Source: an uncultured Lachnospiraceae bacterium | Lineage (GTDB): Bacteria; Bacillota; Clostridia; Lachnospirales; Lachnospiraceae | Reading direction: 5' to 3' | Length of the DNA stretch: 64,000 nt | Assembly (NCBI GenBank): GCA_910579505.1 | Contig: CAJTTZ010000005.1 | Coordinates: 124,001-188,000, forward strand | Shown here: positions 33,167 to 41,085 of the stretch, piece after piece | Numbering within the stretch: the first letter of the stretch is position 1 | How the letters are laid out: each line of letters starts with the position of its first letter | Program-made: the position numbers and the translations under genes | The notes under the pieces: generated by a model | Databases searched by the model: none | What the model saw: only the letters and a program-made list of their open reading frames with translations | What the model was told of the DNA's origin: nothing

Positions 33167-34978
33167 GTGGCTAAAAGTTGGAAAAAAGTATTCGACAGTC
33201 TGAAACTGAATAGCAAATTTACGCTGGTCATCTGTTTTTTCGTGGCTCTGCCGATCTCTGTCCTGGCGGGTGTGCTCTTTTACAATATGGAGCGTAACGT
33301 GATTACCGAGAACAGAAATTATATGGAGTACACGATGGAGCGCAACGGGGACCACATCCGTAAAAACATTGACTCAGTCAATATGACGACACAGTTTTTC
33401 TTAAATGACGAGGCGCTTCTGCAGATGCTGCAAAAGTCGGTCAGGCAGGAAAAGCCGGATACGGAAGCGCTGCTTACTTTTTACCATTCCAATATCGCGG
33501 CGCTGGAGCGTCTTGTCAGCAACAACACGCTGCTGTACGGCGTGCGCGTATACGCCGTAAACGATGAGGTGCAGGAGATGATGCCGATTCTTTACAGCCG
33601 TTCCCGTATGCAGAAAATGGCCTGGGCGGGGGAGGCGGATATTTCGGGCTGGCATTATCAGTATGAGGATGACCTGTTTGAAAATAACGGTACGACGCAG
33701 CTTGCGGCCCTGGTGACAAATATCGAAGATTATGAAAATGGTCTGATCGGGGTGATGGAGACGGCGGTCACCATGGAGAATATGTTTCCGCCGCTGTATG
33801 AAGATATGGAAGACGAGTGGAGCTGCTTTATCTCCGACGAGGGGGAGCTGTACTTTGGCGGGAATGAGGCGGATGGATCGGAAGAATTTGTGCTTCTTAA
33901 AATGGAACAGGACCTTGTAAAAGACGGCATGTACACGAGATATCTCAAACAGGACGGCGAGCATCTGATCGTCTCCGGCCTGTATGTCAGGGAGCTGCAG
34001 GGGACGCTTTTGTCCGTGAAAAATATTTCGGATAATGTGCGCTATGTGTATCGGATGAGAAATACCTTTGTGGCGGTTATGCTGGTGATACTCATCGGTC
34101 TGGCTTTTCTGATCAATGTTACCGTAAAGAGGCTGCTGCGGCAGTTTTACGAAATTCTGAAATCCATCCGGGTGATACAGAAGGGTGATCTGCAGGTCAG
34201 GATCGAAGGCTGCGGAAACGATGAGATGGGTGAGCTGGGAACCCAGGTCAATAAGATGTTGGATCGGATCGAACAGCTTATGAAGGAAAATATTGACAGG
34301 GAAATGCTGGCAAAGAATGCCCAGATCCGCGCGCTGCAAAACCAGATCAACGCGCATTTCATCTACAACGTGCTGGAGTCCATTAAGATGATGGCGGAGA
34401 TCGACGAGGAGTATGTGATTTCCGACGCGATCACCTCTCTTGGAAATCTGCTTCGGTACAGCATCAGATGGGTGTCCGGCAACGTGCGGGTGGAGGAGGA
34501 GATCGCCTACATCAAAAATTATCTGGTCCTTATCAATCTGCGCTTTGACTATGAGATTTATCTTTCCCTCAATCTGCCGGAGGAAGTTCTGAAGCAGGAG
34601 ATACCGAAAATGTCCCTGCAGCCGATTGTGGAAAACGCCATTTATCACGGCATAGAGGAGCTGGCGGAGGACACCAATATTTATATCAAGGGAATGATAC
34701 GGGACGGGGACTGTGTGATCGAGATCAGCGACGCCGGCAAAGGCATGAGCGAAGAGTCGTTGCAGAGACTCAGGAGACGGATAGCCGGGGAGATCGAACC
34801 CGACGGGGGGTCCGGGAACGGCATCGGCTTAAAGAATGTACAGGACAGAATACGGATGAGCTTCGGGGCGGAGTACGGGATCACTGTCGATTCGAAGGAA
34901 GGATGCTACACGAAGGTTACGGTGCGCGTGCCGGCGTACCGCGGGGAGCGGGAGGAAAGATTGAAAAATAAGGAGTGA
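33167..34978 (+). CDS. Sensor histidine kinase, YesM type
   Basis: A 603-residue membrane kinase. TM1 is at about residues 18-39 and TM2 at about 301-320, enclosing an extracellular Cache-like sensor. A HAMP domain spans about 321-375. The His_kinase domain has phospho-acceptor His397 in INAHFIYNVLES, and the ATPase has N-box ENAIYHGIEE and GNGIGLKNVQDRI. This is the LytS/YesM subtype that usually senses glycans and pairs with a YesN regulator. The GTG start follows AGGGAT. The regulator gene begins four bases after the stop. It probably induces the glucan importer and phosphorylases upstream. Confidence 0.92.
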   Translation: MAKSWKKVFDSLKLNSKFTLVICFFVALPISVLAGVLFYNMERNVITENRNYMEYTMERNGDHIRKNIDSVNMTTQFFLNDEALLQMLQKSVRQEKPDTEALLTFYHSNIAALERLVSNNTLLYGVRVYAVNDEVQEMMPILYSRSRMQKMAWAGEADISGWHYQYEDDLFENNGTTQLAALVTNIEDYENGLIGVMETAVTMENMFPPLYEDMEDEWSCFISDEGELYFGGNEADGSEEFVLLKMEQDLVKDGMYTRYLKQDGEHLIVSGLYVRELQGTLLSVKNISDNVRYVYRMRNTFVAVMLVILIGLAFLINVTVKRLLRQFYEILKSIRVIQKGDLQVRIEGCGNDEMGELGTQVNKMLDRIEQLMKENIDREMLAKNAQIRALQNQINAHFIYNVLESIKMMAEIDEEYVISDAITSLGNLLRYSIRWVSGNVRVEEEIAYIKNYLVLINLRFDYEIYLSLNLPEEVLKQEIPKMSLQPIVENAIYHGIEELAEDTNIYIKGMIRDGDCVIEISDAGKGMSEESLQRLRRRIAGEIEPDGGSGNGIGLKNVQDRIRMSFGAEYGITVDSKEGCYTKVTVRVPAYRGEREERLKNKE

Positions 34979-34982
34979 ATCC

Positions 34983-36482
34983 ATGAAGACGGTGCTGATC
35001 GTGGAAGATGAAAAAATGATACGGCAGGGTATACGGGCGATGATCCAGCGAAGCGGCGTTCCCGTGGAAGTGATTATGGAATGCGGCAACGGGGAGATGG
35101 CGCTCGATATCCTGCAAAGTCAGAAAGTGGACGTGATGTTTACGGATATCCGTATGCCCAAAATGACCGGCGTGGAGCTGGTGCAGCGCATACAGGAACT
35201 GGACGAGAAGCCCCTGATCGTCGCGGTCAGCGGGTATGCGGACTTTTCCTACGCCGTGGAGATGCTGCGCATGGGCGCGAGGGAATATCTCCTAAAGCCG
35301 GTGGAGCGGGAGAAACTGTGGGATATTCTTAGAAAGCTGGAGCAGGAGATATCCGAAAACCGGGAGAGCAGCCGCACCAGCAAACGTCTCGGGCATCAGC
35401 AGCTAAAATATCTGATGTTAAACGAGCGGATCACCGAGGAGGAACTCCATACCATGCAGACAGAGTATGAGAGTGAGTTTGACCTGCATGCGTATCAGGT
35501 GTGTGCGCTGCATCCCAAGGACGTCGAGGCGATGCAGGAGCAGCCTTATATTTATCTGCACAATATAGAGGGAAACGACGTGTATCTTGTGCCGGAGAAA
35601 AATACGCAGCTTCTTTTGAAAAACGAGCTGTCGCAGTCGTATGCGGGAGTCAGCCTTCTGCACAGCGGTATCCGGGAGCTGCGGACGGCGTACAGGGAGG
35701 CGGTGGATGCGAGGCACCGCGCCTTTTGCGCGGGGCGGATGCCGGTGTACGCGGACGAGCCGGGAAAGCATGTGCCGGAGGAGTTTGGCGAGCAGGGGAA
35801 GCGGTTTGCCGGGGCGGAAATGAGGCTTAAGAGGGTGCAGCTGGTCGGTACGGATAAGACGGAGGAACTGGTAAAAGCGTGGAACGGTCTGTTTCACGCG
35901 GTCAAAAACGAGTGGATTACACCCTCTGATTTTGTGAGCTGCATGGACGACTTTTTTAAGGAGGCGAAAAAGACATATCGGAATGTGCTGGCGGAAGAGC
36001 AGGAAGACGTGAAGCGGCTGGGGGCATATTATGCATATCCGTCACTGGCGGCCTGGCAGGCGGAATTTATGGAGTGGCTTCTGGGGCTGCATGAACAGAT
36101 CAACAGCCGTTTTGACAGCAACAAAAACCAGCAGAAGATCAAGCAGGCGATTGCCTATATTCAGGAAAATTTCGACAAGGATCTGAACATGGCGGTGGTT
36201 TCCAACCATATCTCCATGAATTATTCCCTGTTTTCCTATCTCTTTAAAGAGTATACGGGCAGCAATTTCGTCAATTACCTGAAGGGAATCCGCATGGAGG
36301 AGGCGAAGCGGCTGCTTGAGGGGACGGATCTGCGGATCATAGAGATCAGCGCAAAGATCGGGTACGACAACGAAAAGCATTTCATGAAGATTTTTAAAGC
36401 CTCCTGCGGGGTATCCCCGAGTGAATATCGGAAAAATGTGCAGAACGACCATTTTTCAAGGGGGGGGGGTAAAAGTAACTGA
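34983..36482 (+). CDS. Response regulator with AraC-type DNA-binding domain, YesN type
   Basis: A 499-residue protein. The receiver domain (1-120) has phospho-acceptor Asp55 in FTDIRMPKM and conserved Lys in LLKPVERE. The middle 250 residues are a divergent linker. The last 100 residues are an AraC HTH pair: LNMAVVSNHISMNYSLFSYLFKEYTG and RIIEISAKIGYDNEKHFMKIFKASCGVSPSEYRK. It activates sugar genes after phosphorylation by the neighbouring kinase. The final codons include a run of ten G residues (36460-36469); slippage there would replace the last few residues and extend the frame. Confidence 0.92.
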   Translation: MKTVLIVEDEKMIRQGIRAMIQRSGVPVEVIMECGNGEMALDILQSQKVDVMFTDIRMPKMTGVELVQRIQELDEKPLIVAVSGYADFSYAVEMLRMGAREYLLKPVEREKLWDILRKLEQEISENRESSRTSKRLGHQQLKYLMLNERITEEELHTMQTEYESEFDLHAYQVCALHPKDVEAMQEQPYIYLHNIEGNDVYLVPEKNTQLLLKNELSQSYAGVSLLHSGIRELRTAYREAVDARHRAFCAGRMPVYADEPGKHVPEEFGEQGKRFAGAEMRLKRVQLVGTDKTEELVKAWNGLFHAVKNEWITPSDFVSCMDDFFKEAKKTYRNVLAEEQEDVKRLGAYYAYPSLAAWQAEFMEWLLGLHEQINSRFDSNKNQQKIKQAIAYIQENFDKDLNMAVVSNHISMNYSLFSYLFKEYTGSNFVNYLKGIRMEEAKRLLEGTDLRIIEISAKIGYDNEKHFMKIFKASCGVSPSEYRKNVQNDHFSRGGGKSN

Positions 36483-36489
36483 CGTAAAT

Positions 36490-38394
36490 TTAGCGGCGGT
36501 CGGCGTGATGCTTTTCCTTCTCAAGGTACATCTGCCTGTCGGCAAGGGAAAACAGCTCCCGGATGTTCTCCGCGCCAAAACCGGCAGCGGGGCGCGCGGA
36601 AGCGTAACCGCAGCTGCAGGAAATATCGTAGGCTTTGCCGCTTAATTTGTTGTAGTTGTGGAGATAGGCGGCAATGGACTGCGCGCGTTTTTTCGATTCC
36701 TTTTCGGATAGGCCTGCGGTGAGCATATAAAATTCATCACCCGAAAAACGGGCGCAGATATCCCCCTTGGCGGCGGTGCTTTCAATCGCCTGTCCCAAAA
36801 CCCGAATGGCAAAATCCCCTTCGGCGTGGCCGTAGGTGTCGTTGATGTCTTTCAGCCCGTCCATGTCGATCAGAAAGGCCGTGAGAGGAAGGTCTTCCGA
36901 GAGGGCGCGGTTTAAAAGCAACTCTTCCAGACGGTCATAGCCGTGTCTGTTGTAAAGGCCGGTCAGCGCATCCTTCATATAGATATCTTCCAGACGGTCC
37001 ACCAGCATGCCGGTACGCTTGGCTTCACAGACGCTCTGCAGCATCTGGTTGATGTTCATCTGCCACTGTACGAGACGGAACTGGTAGTCGATCCGGTTGT
37101 CCTCGTAGGCGAGGGCGATGTAGCCGAACTTTTTGTCTTCAAAATACAGCGGAACATAAATATACGCGCAGTCGGAACCGGCATAAAGATAATCCGGCAG
37201 CAGGTTCTTTTTGAGGAAGCTGCATTCCGGCAGCCGTTTTCCGTTCCTGTAGGCAAATTTAAGAAGGATGGTATCGGTGTCCGAGGCGGTTTCCTCCCTG
37301 TTTGTGAGGGCGAGGATGTGGCTGGAGACGGAGTCCCAGTCGGCGTACAGGCACAGATAAAATTCCCTGCAGTGTTCCAGCTGCGGCAAAAAATCCGTGA
37401 GCAGGTCCATACCCGCGTCGAGGTCCGTCACATGCTGCAGGGAGGACGACATGTTCATGGAGCCGAGTATGGAATTTTCCAGAGAGGCGATGCGGGAGGA
37501 AAGCGTCTGTGTAAAAAAGACGGCGTTGGCGTTTCCTATATGGCTGCAGCCGCAGGAGTTTCGGATCAGCGGCTCGGCAGACGGACCGGCAGCGCCGGGA
37601 CTGCCGCCACGTATCAGCGCCAGCAGATTTTCAATAGCGCGGGCGCCAAGCTCATATACAGGAAAAGAGACGGTGGTGAGCATGGGGGAAGCGTTCCTGC
37701 CGTCAGGCGTATCGTCGCAGCCGGTTATGGCGATGTCTTCGGGTACGCGGTATCCTGCCGCAAGGGCGGAAGCGAGGAACATGAGGGCGAGCCTGTCATT
37801 GTAGCAGACCACGGCCTCTGGCGTCCCGGTACGGCAGAAAAAGTCCAGTGCCCGGTCTACATCACCGTTTTCATAGCTGCAGTGGTAAATATCGTTTTCG
37901 GCAGGCGTTTTCCCATGCTTTTTCAAGGCTTCCCGGTAATAGGATTCCCTCACGTCCGAGATATAGGATTCCGTGGAACAGCCCAGAAAACAGATGCGGG
38001 ATGCGCGGTGTACGGTCAGGAAATGGGAAGTCAGATCGCCTGTCATAGAGTTGTTTTCCAGTGAAACCACGGGAAAATGGGCGTCCTTTACGGCGATTTC
38101 CACAATCGGGCAGGAGAGCGTCTGTAACTGTTTCAGGATTTTACGGCGAAGCTCCTGCGAGATATAAGTGTCGGAGGCAAAAATGACGCCGTCAAAGCTG
38201 TCGTAGTTCGGGATATGAAGAATGCTCTCCTCGCCGCGCGCGTAGGAGCCGAGATTTTCCCCGTCAAGGGAGGTAAATATCTCTGCGGTATATCCGTATT
38301 CCACGGCACGGTCGATGATACCCTGACAGACGCCCTGCTGGTAGTCGCCAAATATATGGGAGATAAATACGCCGATTTTTTTGGCATGATACAT
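36490..38394 (-). CDS. Diguanylate cyclase with LacI-type ligand-sensing domain
   Basis: A 634-residue cytoplasmic protein. Residues 4-280 form a periplasmic-binding-protein-like sensor as in LacI/GalR regulators (KKIGVFISHIFGDYQQGVCQGI, VICYNDRLALMFLASALAAGYRVPEDIAITGCDD), but the usual N-terminal HTH is missing. A middle region (about 290-460) is GAF-like. The C-terminal GGDEF domain has the active motif SGDEF (551-555) and DALTGLYNRHGYDRL. It should make cyclic di-GMP in response to a small ligand, perhaps a sugar. ATG at 38394 follows AAGGAGG on the reverse strand. It is divergent from the HD-GYP gene. Confidence 0.85.
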   Translation of the reverse strand: MYHAKKIGVFISHIFGDYQQGVCQGIIDRAVEYGYTAEIFTSLDGENLGSYARGEESILHIPNYDSFDGVIFASDTYISQELRRKILKQLQTLSCPIVEIAVKDAHFPVVSLENNSMTGDLTSHFLTVHRASRICFLGCSTESYISDVRESYYREALKKHGKTPAENDIYHCSYENGDVDRALDFFCRTGTPEAVVCYNDRLALMFLASALAAGYRVPEDIAITGCDDTPDGRNASPMLTTVSFPVYELGARAIENLLALIRGGSPGAAGPSAEPLIRNSCGCSHIGNANAVFFTQTLSSRIASLENSILGSMNMSSSLQHVTDLDAGMDLLTDFLPQLEHCREFYLCLYADWDSVSSHILALTNREETASDTDTILLKFAYRNGKRLPECSFLKKNLLPDYLYAGSDCAYIYVPLYFEDKKFGYIALAYEDNRIDYQFRLVQWQMNINQMLQSVCEAKRTGMLVDRLEDIYMKDALTGLYNRHGYDRLEELLLNRALSEDLPLTAFLIDMDGLKDINDTYGHAEGDFAIRVLGQAIESTAAKGDICARFSGDEFYMLTAGLSEKESKKRAQSIAAYLHNYNKLSGKAYDISCSCGYASARPAAGFGAENIRELFSLADRQMYLEKEKHHADRR

Positions 38395-38436
38395 AGAAAA
38401 TGCCTCCTTCCGATACAACAAGTTCGCTTTCCACTT

Positions 38437-38465
38437 ATTGTAAAGGAAGGGGAAGTGTTTTGCAA
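38437..38465 (-). promoter_or_regulatory. Promoter of the diguanylate cyclase gene
   Basis: On the minus strand, TTGCAA (38465-38460), a 17-base spacer and TACAAT (38442-38437), about 43 bases before the ATG. No clear promoter was found for the divergent HD-GYP gene in the rest of this 195-base gap. Confidence 0.65.
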
Positions 38466-38589
38466 TTTTTCCTTATGATAAAGTTAAATTAGCTAAAACA
38501 GCCCCGCGAAATTTGTTGTTATTTACAAGAAAAAAGCGAAACAGAATATGGTAAAATAAAAATCATCATTACTGTGAAGAGGGAAGTTT

Positions 38590-40614
38590 ATGATTTGGGG
38601 TTATACACTGTGCGGTTTGGCAGCCTGCTGCTCGTTTGTCTACGCTATTATTACTTATAAAAGGAAAACACATCTGGCATACGTTACGGGCAACATGTTT
38701 ATGGCGTCATGCGCGGTGAACCTTACCTACATGGCGAGAATATGGGCGCGCACTTATTTTATGGCTTCTCTGACGACCAGCGCCTATTTTGTATGTCTGG
38801 ATTTTCTGGTTTTATGCATCTTCTATTATATCATAGAATTTACCGAGTCAAGAATCGAGAAGCCGCGTTTTAAGCGGGCCGTCATACTGACGATCTGTCT
38901 TCTGAGCCTGAACGACGCGGTTATATTGATGGTCAACGTTTTCCATGAGCTCAATCTCCGCTACCAGTATCATGAGAACAGCGCTTATGCCATAAAGTAC
39001 ATGTTTGAAGCGGAACCGTCCTTTTCTGTGCATCTTGCCTTTGTGTATGCGCTTGTGGCTGCGGCCTTTTTCATCCTAATCCGCAAGGCGGTTACCGTGC
39101 CGAACATTTACCGGGCAAGATATGTCAACACACTTCTGGCGCTTTGCGTGATCGGCCTGTTTACGATCTTCTACATGGCTGGCATTTTGGAACTGCCTTT
39201 GGATGTGTCGGTGCCCATCTACGGTTTTGTCTGTCCGCTTGTCTGCAGAAACACGTTCGATTATACTTCCAAGGGTATGTTAAATACGACCCGAAAGATG
39301 GTTTTAGAGTATATGGGTATGCCGATGATCCTTTTTGACTATGAGGGATATCTGGCGGATACAAACCGGGATATGCGGGAGCTTTTCCCGACACTGGAAG
39401 ATCAGGAAAACCAGATCAGCATGATGGACTTTTTGCAGCTTGGCGAGTTCCGGGATCTGCAGAGCGTTGAGACGGATCAGACCTTTGTGTGGGAAAATCC
39501 CGGCAGCGCGGGCGCGCGCGTCTATCACTGCGTATTCAGCTGTTTGAAGGACAAAAAGGGGCGAAACATCGGTCATCTTCTTATTATGAAAAATCAGGAG
39601 ACCGAGAGGGACATGCTTACCCGGCTCTATTCAAAAAACAGCTTCTATGCTGAGATGGACAAGCTGCTTGCAAAGGGCGTGTACCCCGTGACAGTTGTGG
39701 TGTGCAACGCCAACGGTATCGGACTCGTCAATGATGTGTACGGCTGGAAAAGGGGCAACGAACTGCTTCGGAAAGCAGCGGATCTTCTGCGGAAGAATCT
39801 GCCGCCCGACGCAGTTTTAGCGAGGCTTGCGGACGGTGATATGGCAGCTGCGCTCACGGAGGTGGAGCAGGAGTATGCGGTCCGCGCTTTTGAGAATATT
39901 AAGGAGCAGTATGGGGAAGCCAACGATACCGGAATTAATACAGATATCGAGTACGGGATCGCGGTGATCCGGGACCGGGAAAAAAGTGTGGACGACGCGA
40001 TAAGGGAGGCGGTCGAGAGCATGCGCACGAAGAAGCTGATGAACCAGTCTTCCCAGAAGAGCTCCCTTCTGGATTCCCTGACCCAGACGCTGACGGAGAG
40101 CGATTATGAGACGGAGGAGCATGTGGAGCGGACGAGGGAGATGGCGATCAGGCTTGGGAAGGCGCTTCACCTGACGGACGGTGACCTGGGGAAACTGGCT
40201 CTGCTGGCGGTGCTTCACGATATCGGGAAAATTGCCATTCCCCATTCGATTCTTTTAAAGCCCGGAAAACTGACGGATGCGGAGTGGGAGATCATGAAGA
40301 CCCACACGGAGAAAGGCTATCGGATTGCCAGCGCATCCAAGGAGCTTAAGCCCATCGGCGAATATATTCTGCACCACCATGAGCGGTGGGACGGCGGCGG
40401 GTATCCGGGAGGACTTGCGGGAGATGAAATTCCCCTTTTGTCCCGCATTATCACGGTGGTGGATTCCCATGACGTGATGGTGCACGACAGGCCGTACCAC
40501 AAGGCAATGAGCGCGGAGGCGGCAGAGGAGGAACTTCGCCGCTGTGCGGGCACACAGTTTGATCCGAATCTGGTGGAAGTGTTCCTGGAGGTGCTGAAAG
40601 AGGAGGCATCGTGA
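38590..40614 (+). CDS. Membrane HD-GYP cyclic-di-GMP phosphodiesterase with degenerate GGDEF
   Basis: A 674-residue protein. The N-terminal 220 residues hold seven hydrophobic helices like the histidine-kinase N-terminal 7TM sensor, and a short PAS-like region follows. The GGDEF domain (about 335-465) is degenerate: ARLADGDMAAAL replaces GGDEF, so it is probably only a sensor. The C-terminal HD-GYP domain has His543-Asp544 in LHDIGKIAIPHSI and GYP at 604-606 in GGGYPGGLAGDEIP, followed by DSHDVMVHDRPYHKAMS. It would hydrolyse cyclic di-GMP made by the divergent cyclase. Start ATG after GAGGGAAG. Confidence 0.9.
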   Translation: MIWGYTLCGLAACCSFVYAIITYKRKTHLAYVTGNMFMASCAVNLTYMARIWARTYFMASLTTSAYFVCLDFLVLCIFYYIIEFTESRIEKPRFKRAVILTICLLSLNDAVILMVNVFHELNLRYQYHENSAYAIKYMFEAEPSFSVHLAFVYALVAAAFFILIRKAVTVPNIYRARYVNTLLALCVIGLFTIFYMAGILELPLDVSVPIYGFVCPLVCRNTFDYTSKGMLNTTRKMVLEYMGMPMILFDYEGYLADTNRDMRELFPTLEDQENQISMMDFLQLGEFRDLQSVETDQTFVWENPGSAGARVYHCVFSCLKDKKGRNIGHLLIMKNQETERDMLTRLYSKNSFYAEMDKLLAKGVYPVTVVVCNANGIGLVNDVYGWKRGNELLRKAADLLRKNLPPDAVLARLADGDMAAALTEVEQEYAVRAFENIKEQYGEANDTGINTDIEYGIAVIRDREKSVDDAIREAVESMRTKKLMNQSSQKSSLLDSLTQTLTESDYETEEHVERTREMAIRLGKALHLTDGDLGKLALLAVLHDIGKIAIPHSILLKPGKLTDAEWEIMKTHTEKGYRIASASKELKPIGEYILHHHERWDGGGYPGGLAGDEIPLLSRIITVVDSHDVMVHDRPYHKAMSAEAAEEELRRCAGTQFDPNLVEVFLEVLKEEAS

Positions 40615-40641
40615 CGCTGCCTGCCGCTTCGAAAATAGGAA

Positions 40642-40670
40642 TTGACAAAAGGCTTTCCATTGACTATAGT
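40642..40670 (+). promoter_or_regulatory. Promoter for the valS T-box leader
   Basis: TTGACA (40642-40647), a 17-base spacer and TATAGT (40665-40670). The leader of about 410 bases starts near 40677. Confidence 0.82.
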
Positions 40671-40679
40671 ATTAGATAA

Positions 40680-40957
40680 TTGTAAAGGTGATGACAGAGA
40701 GGAGTACACAAAGGCCGCCGCCAGAGAGGGGAAACGGAAGCTGGGAGTTTCCTTCGGAGAGGACTTGTGGAACGTGGCTCTGGAACCGGGAGGCAGAATG
40801 TTTTCGCGGATGGCATGGCGGAAACGGCAGTAAGCGTCCACGTCTGATCCCCGTTAACGGATCAGAGGCCGGAAGATTCCGGCTTCGATGAGTGATAAAT
40901 GAAGGTGGTACCGCGTAACTACGCCCTTTGTACAGGAGACTGGCAGAGGGCGTTTTT
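40680..40957 (+). promoter_or_regulatory. T-box riboswitch (valine)
   Basis: The invariant T-box TGAAGGTGGTACCGCG is at 40900-40915. Stem I features include GGAGTACA, CCAGAGAGG and the GCTGGGAG distal loop, and a stem with arms GATCC/GGATC (40846-40863) lies before the T-box. The terminator is ACGCCCTTTG (40921-40930) with CAGAGGGCGT (40944-40953) and a T run. Reading the base of stem I as GATGACAGA with TCTGATC places GTC (40836-40838), a valine codon, as the likely specifier. Uncharged tRNA-Val would allow read-through. Between 40958 and the valS ATG lie a perfect AAATGC/GCATTT hairpin (40991-41005) and two copies of GAAAGCGTCAGAG. Confidence 0.9.
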
Positions 40958-41085
40958 GCGCGCATGGAAGCATTGAGCAACGCGAACGGGAAATGCGAAG
41001 CATTTCGAGTCTGCTTATGCGCAGAGACAGAAAGCGTCAGAGACAGAGTCGGAAAGCGTCAGAGTAAAATCAAGGAGGACACACT

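Noticed and set aside
36943..38064. 373-codon open frame antisense to the diguanylate cyclase gene
   Set aside because: It lacks a good ribosome site and family features, and lies opposite a clear GGDEF/PBP-like protein. Long antisense frames are expected in GC-rich coding DNA.
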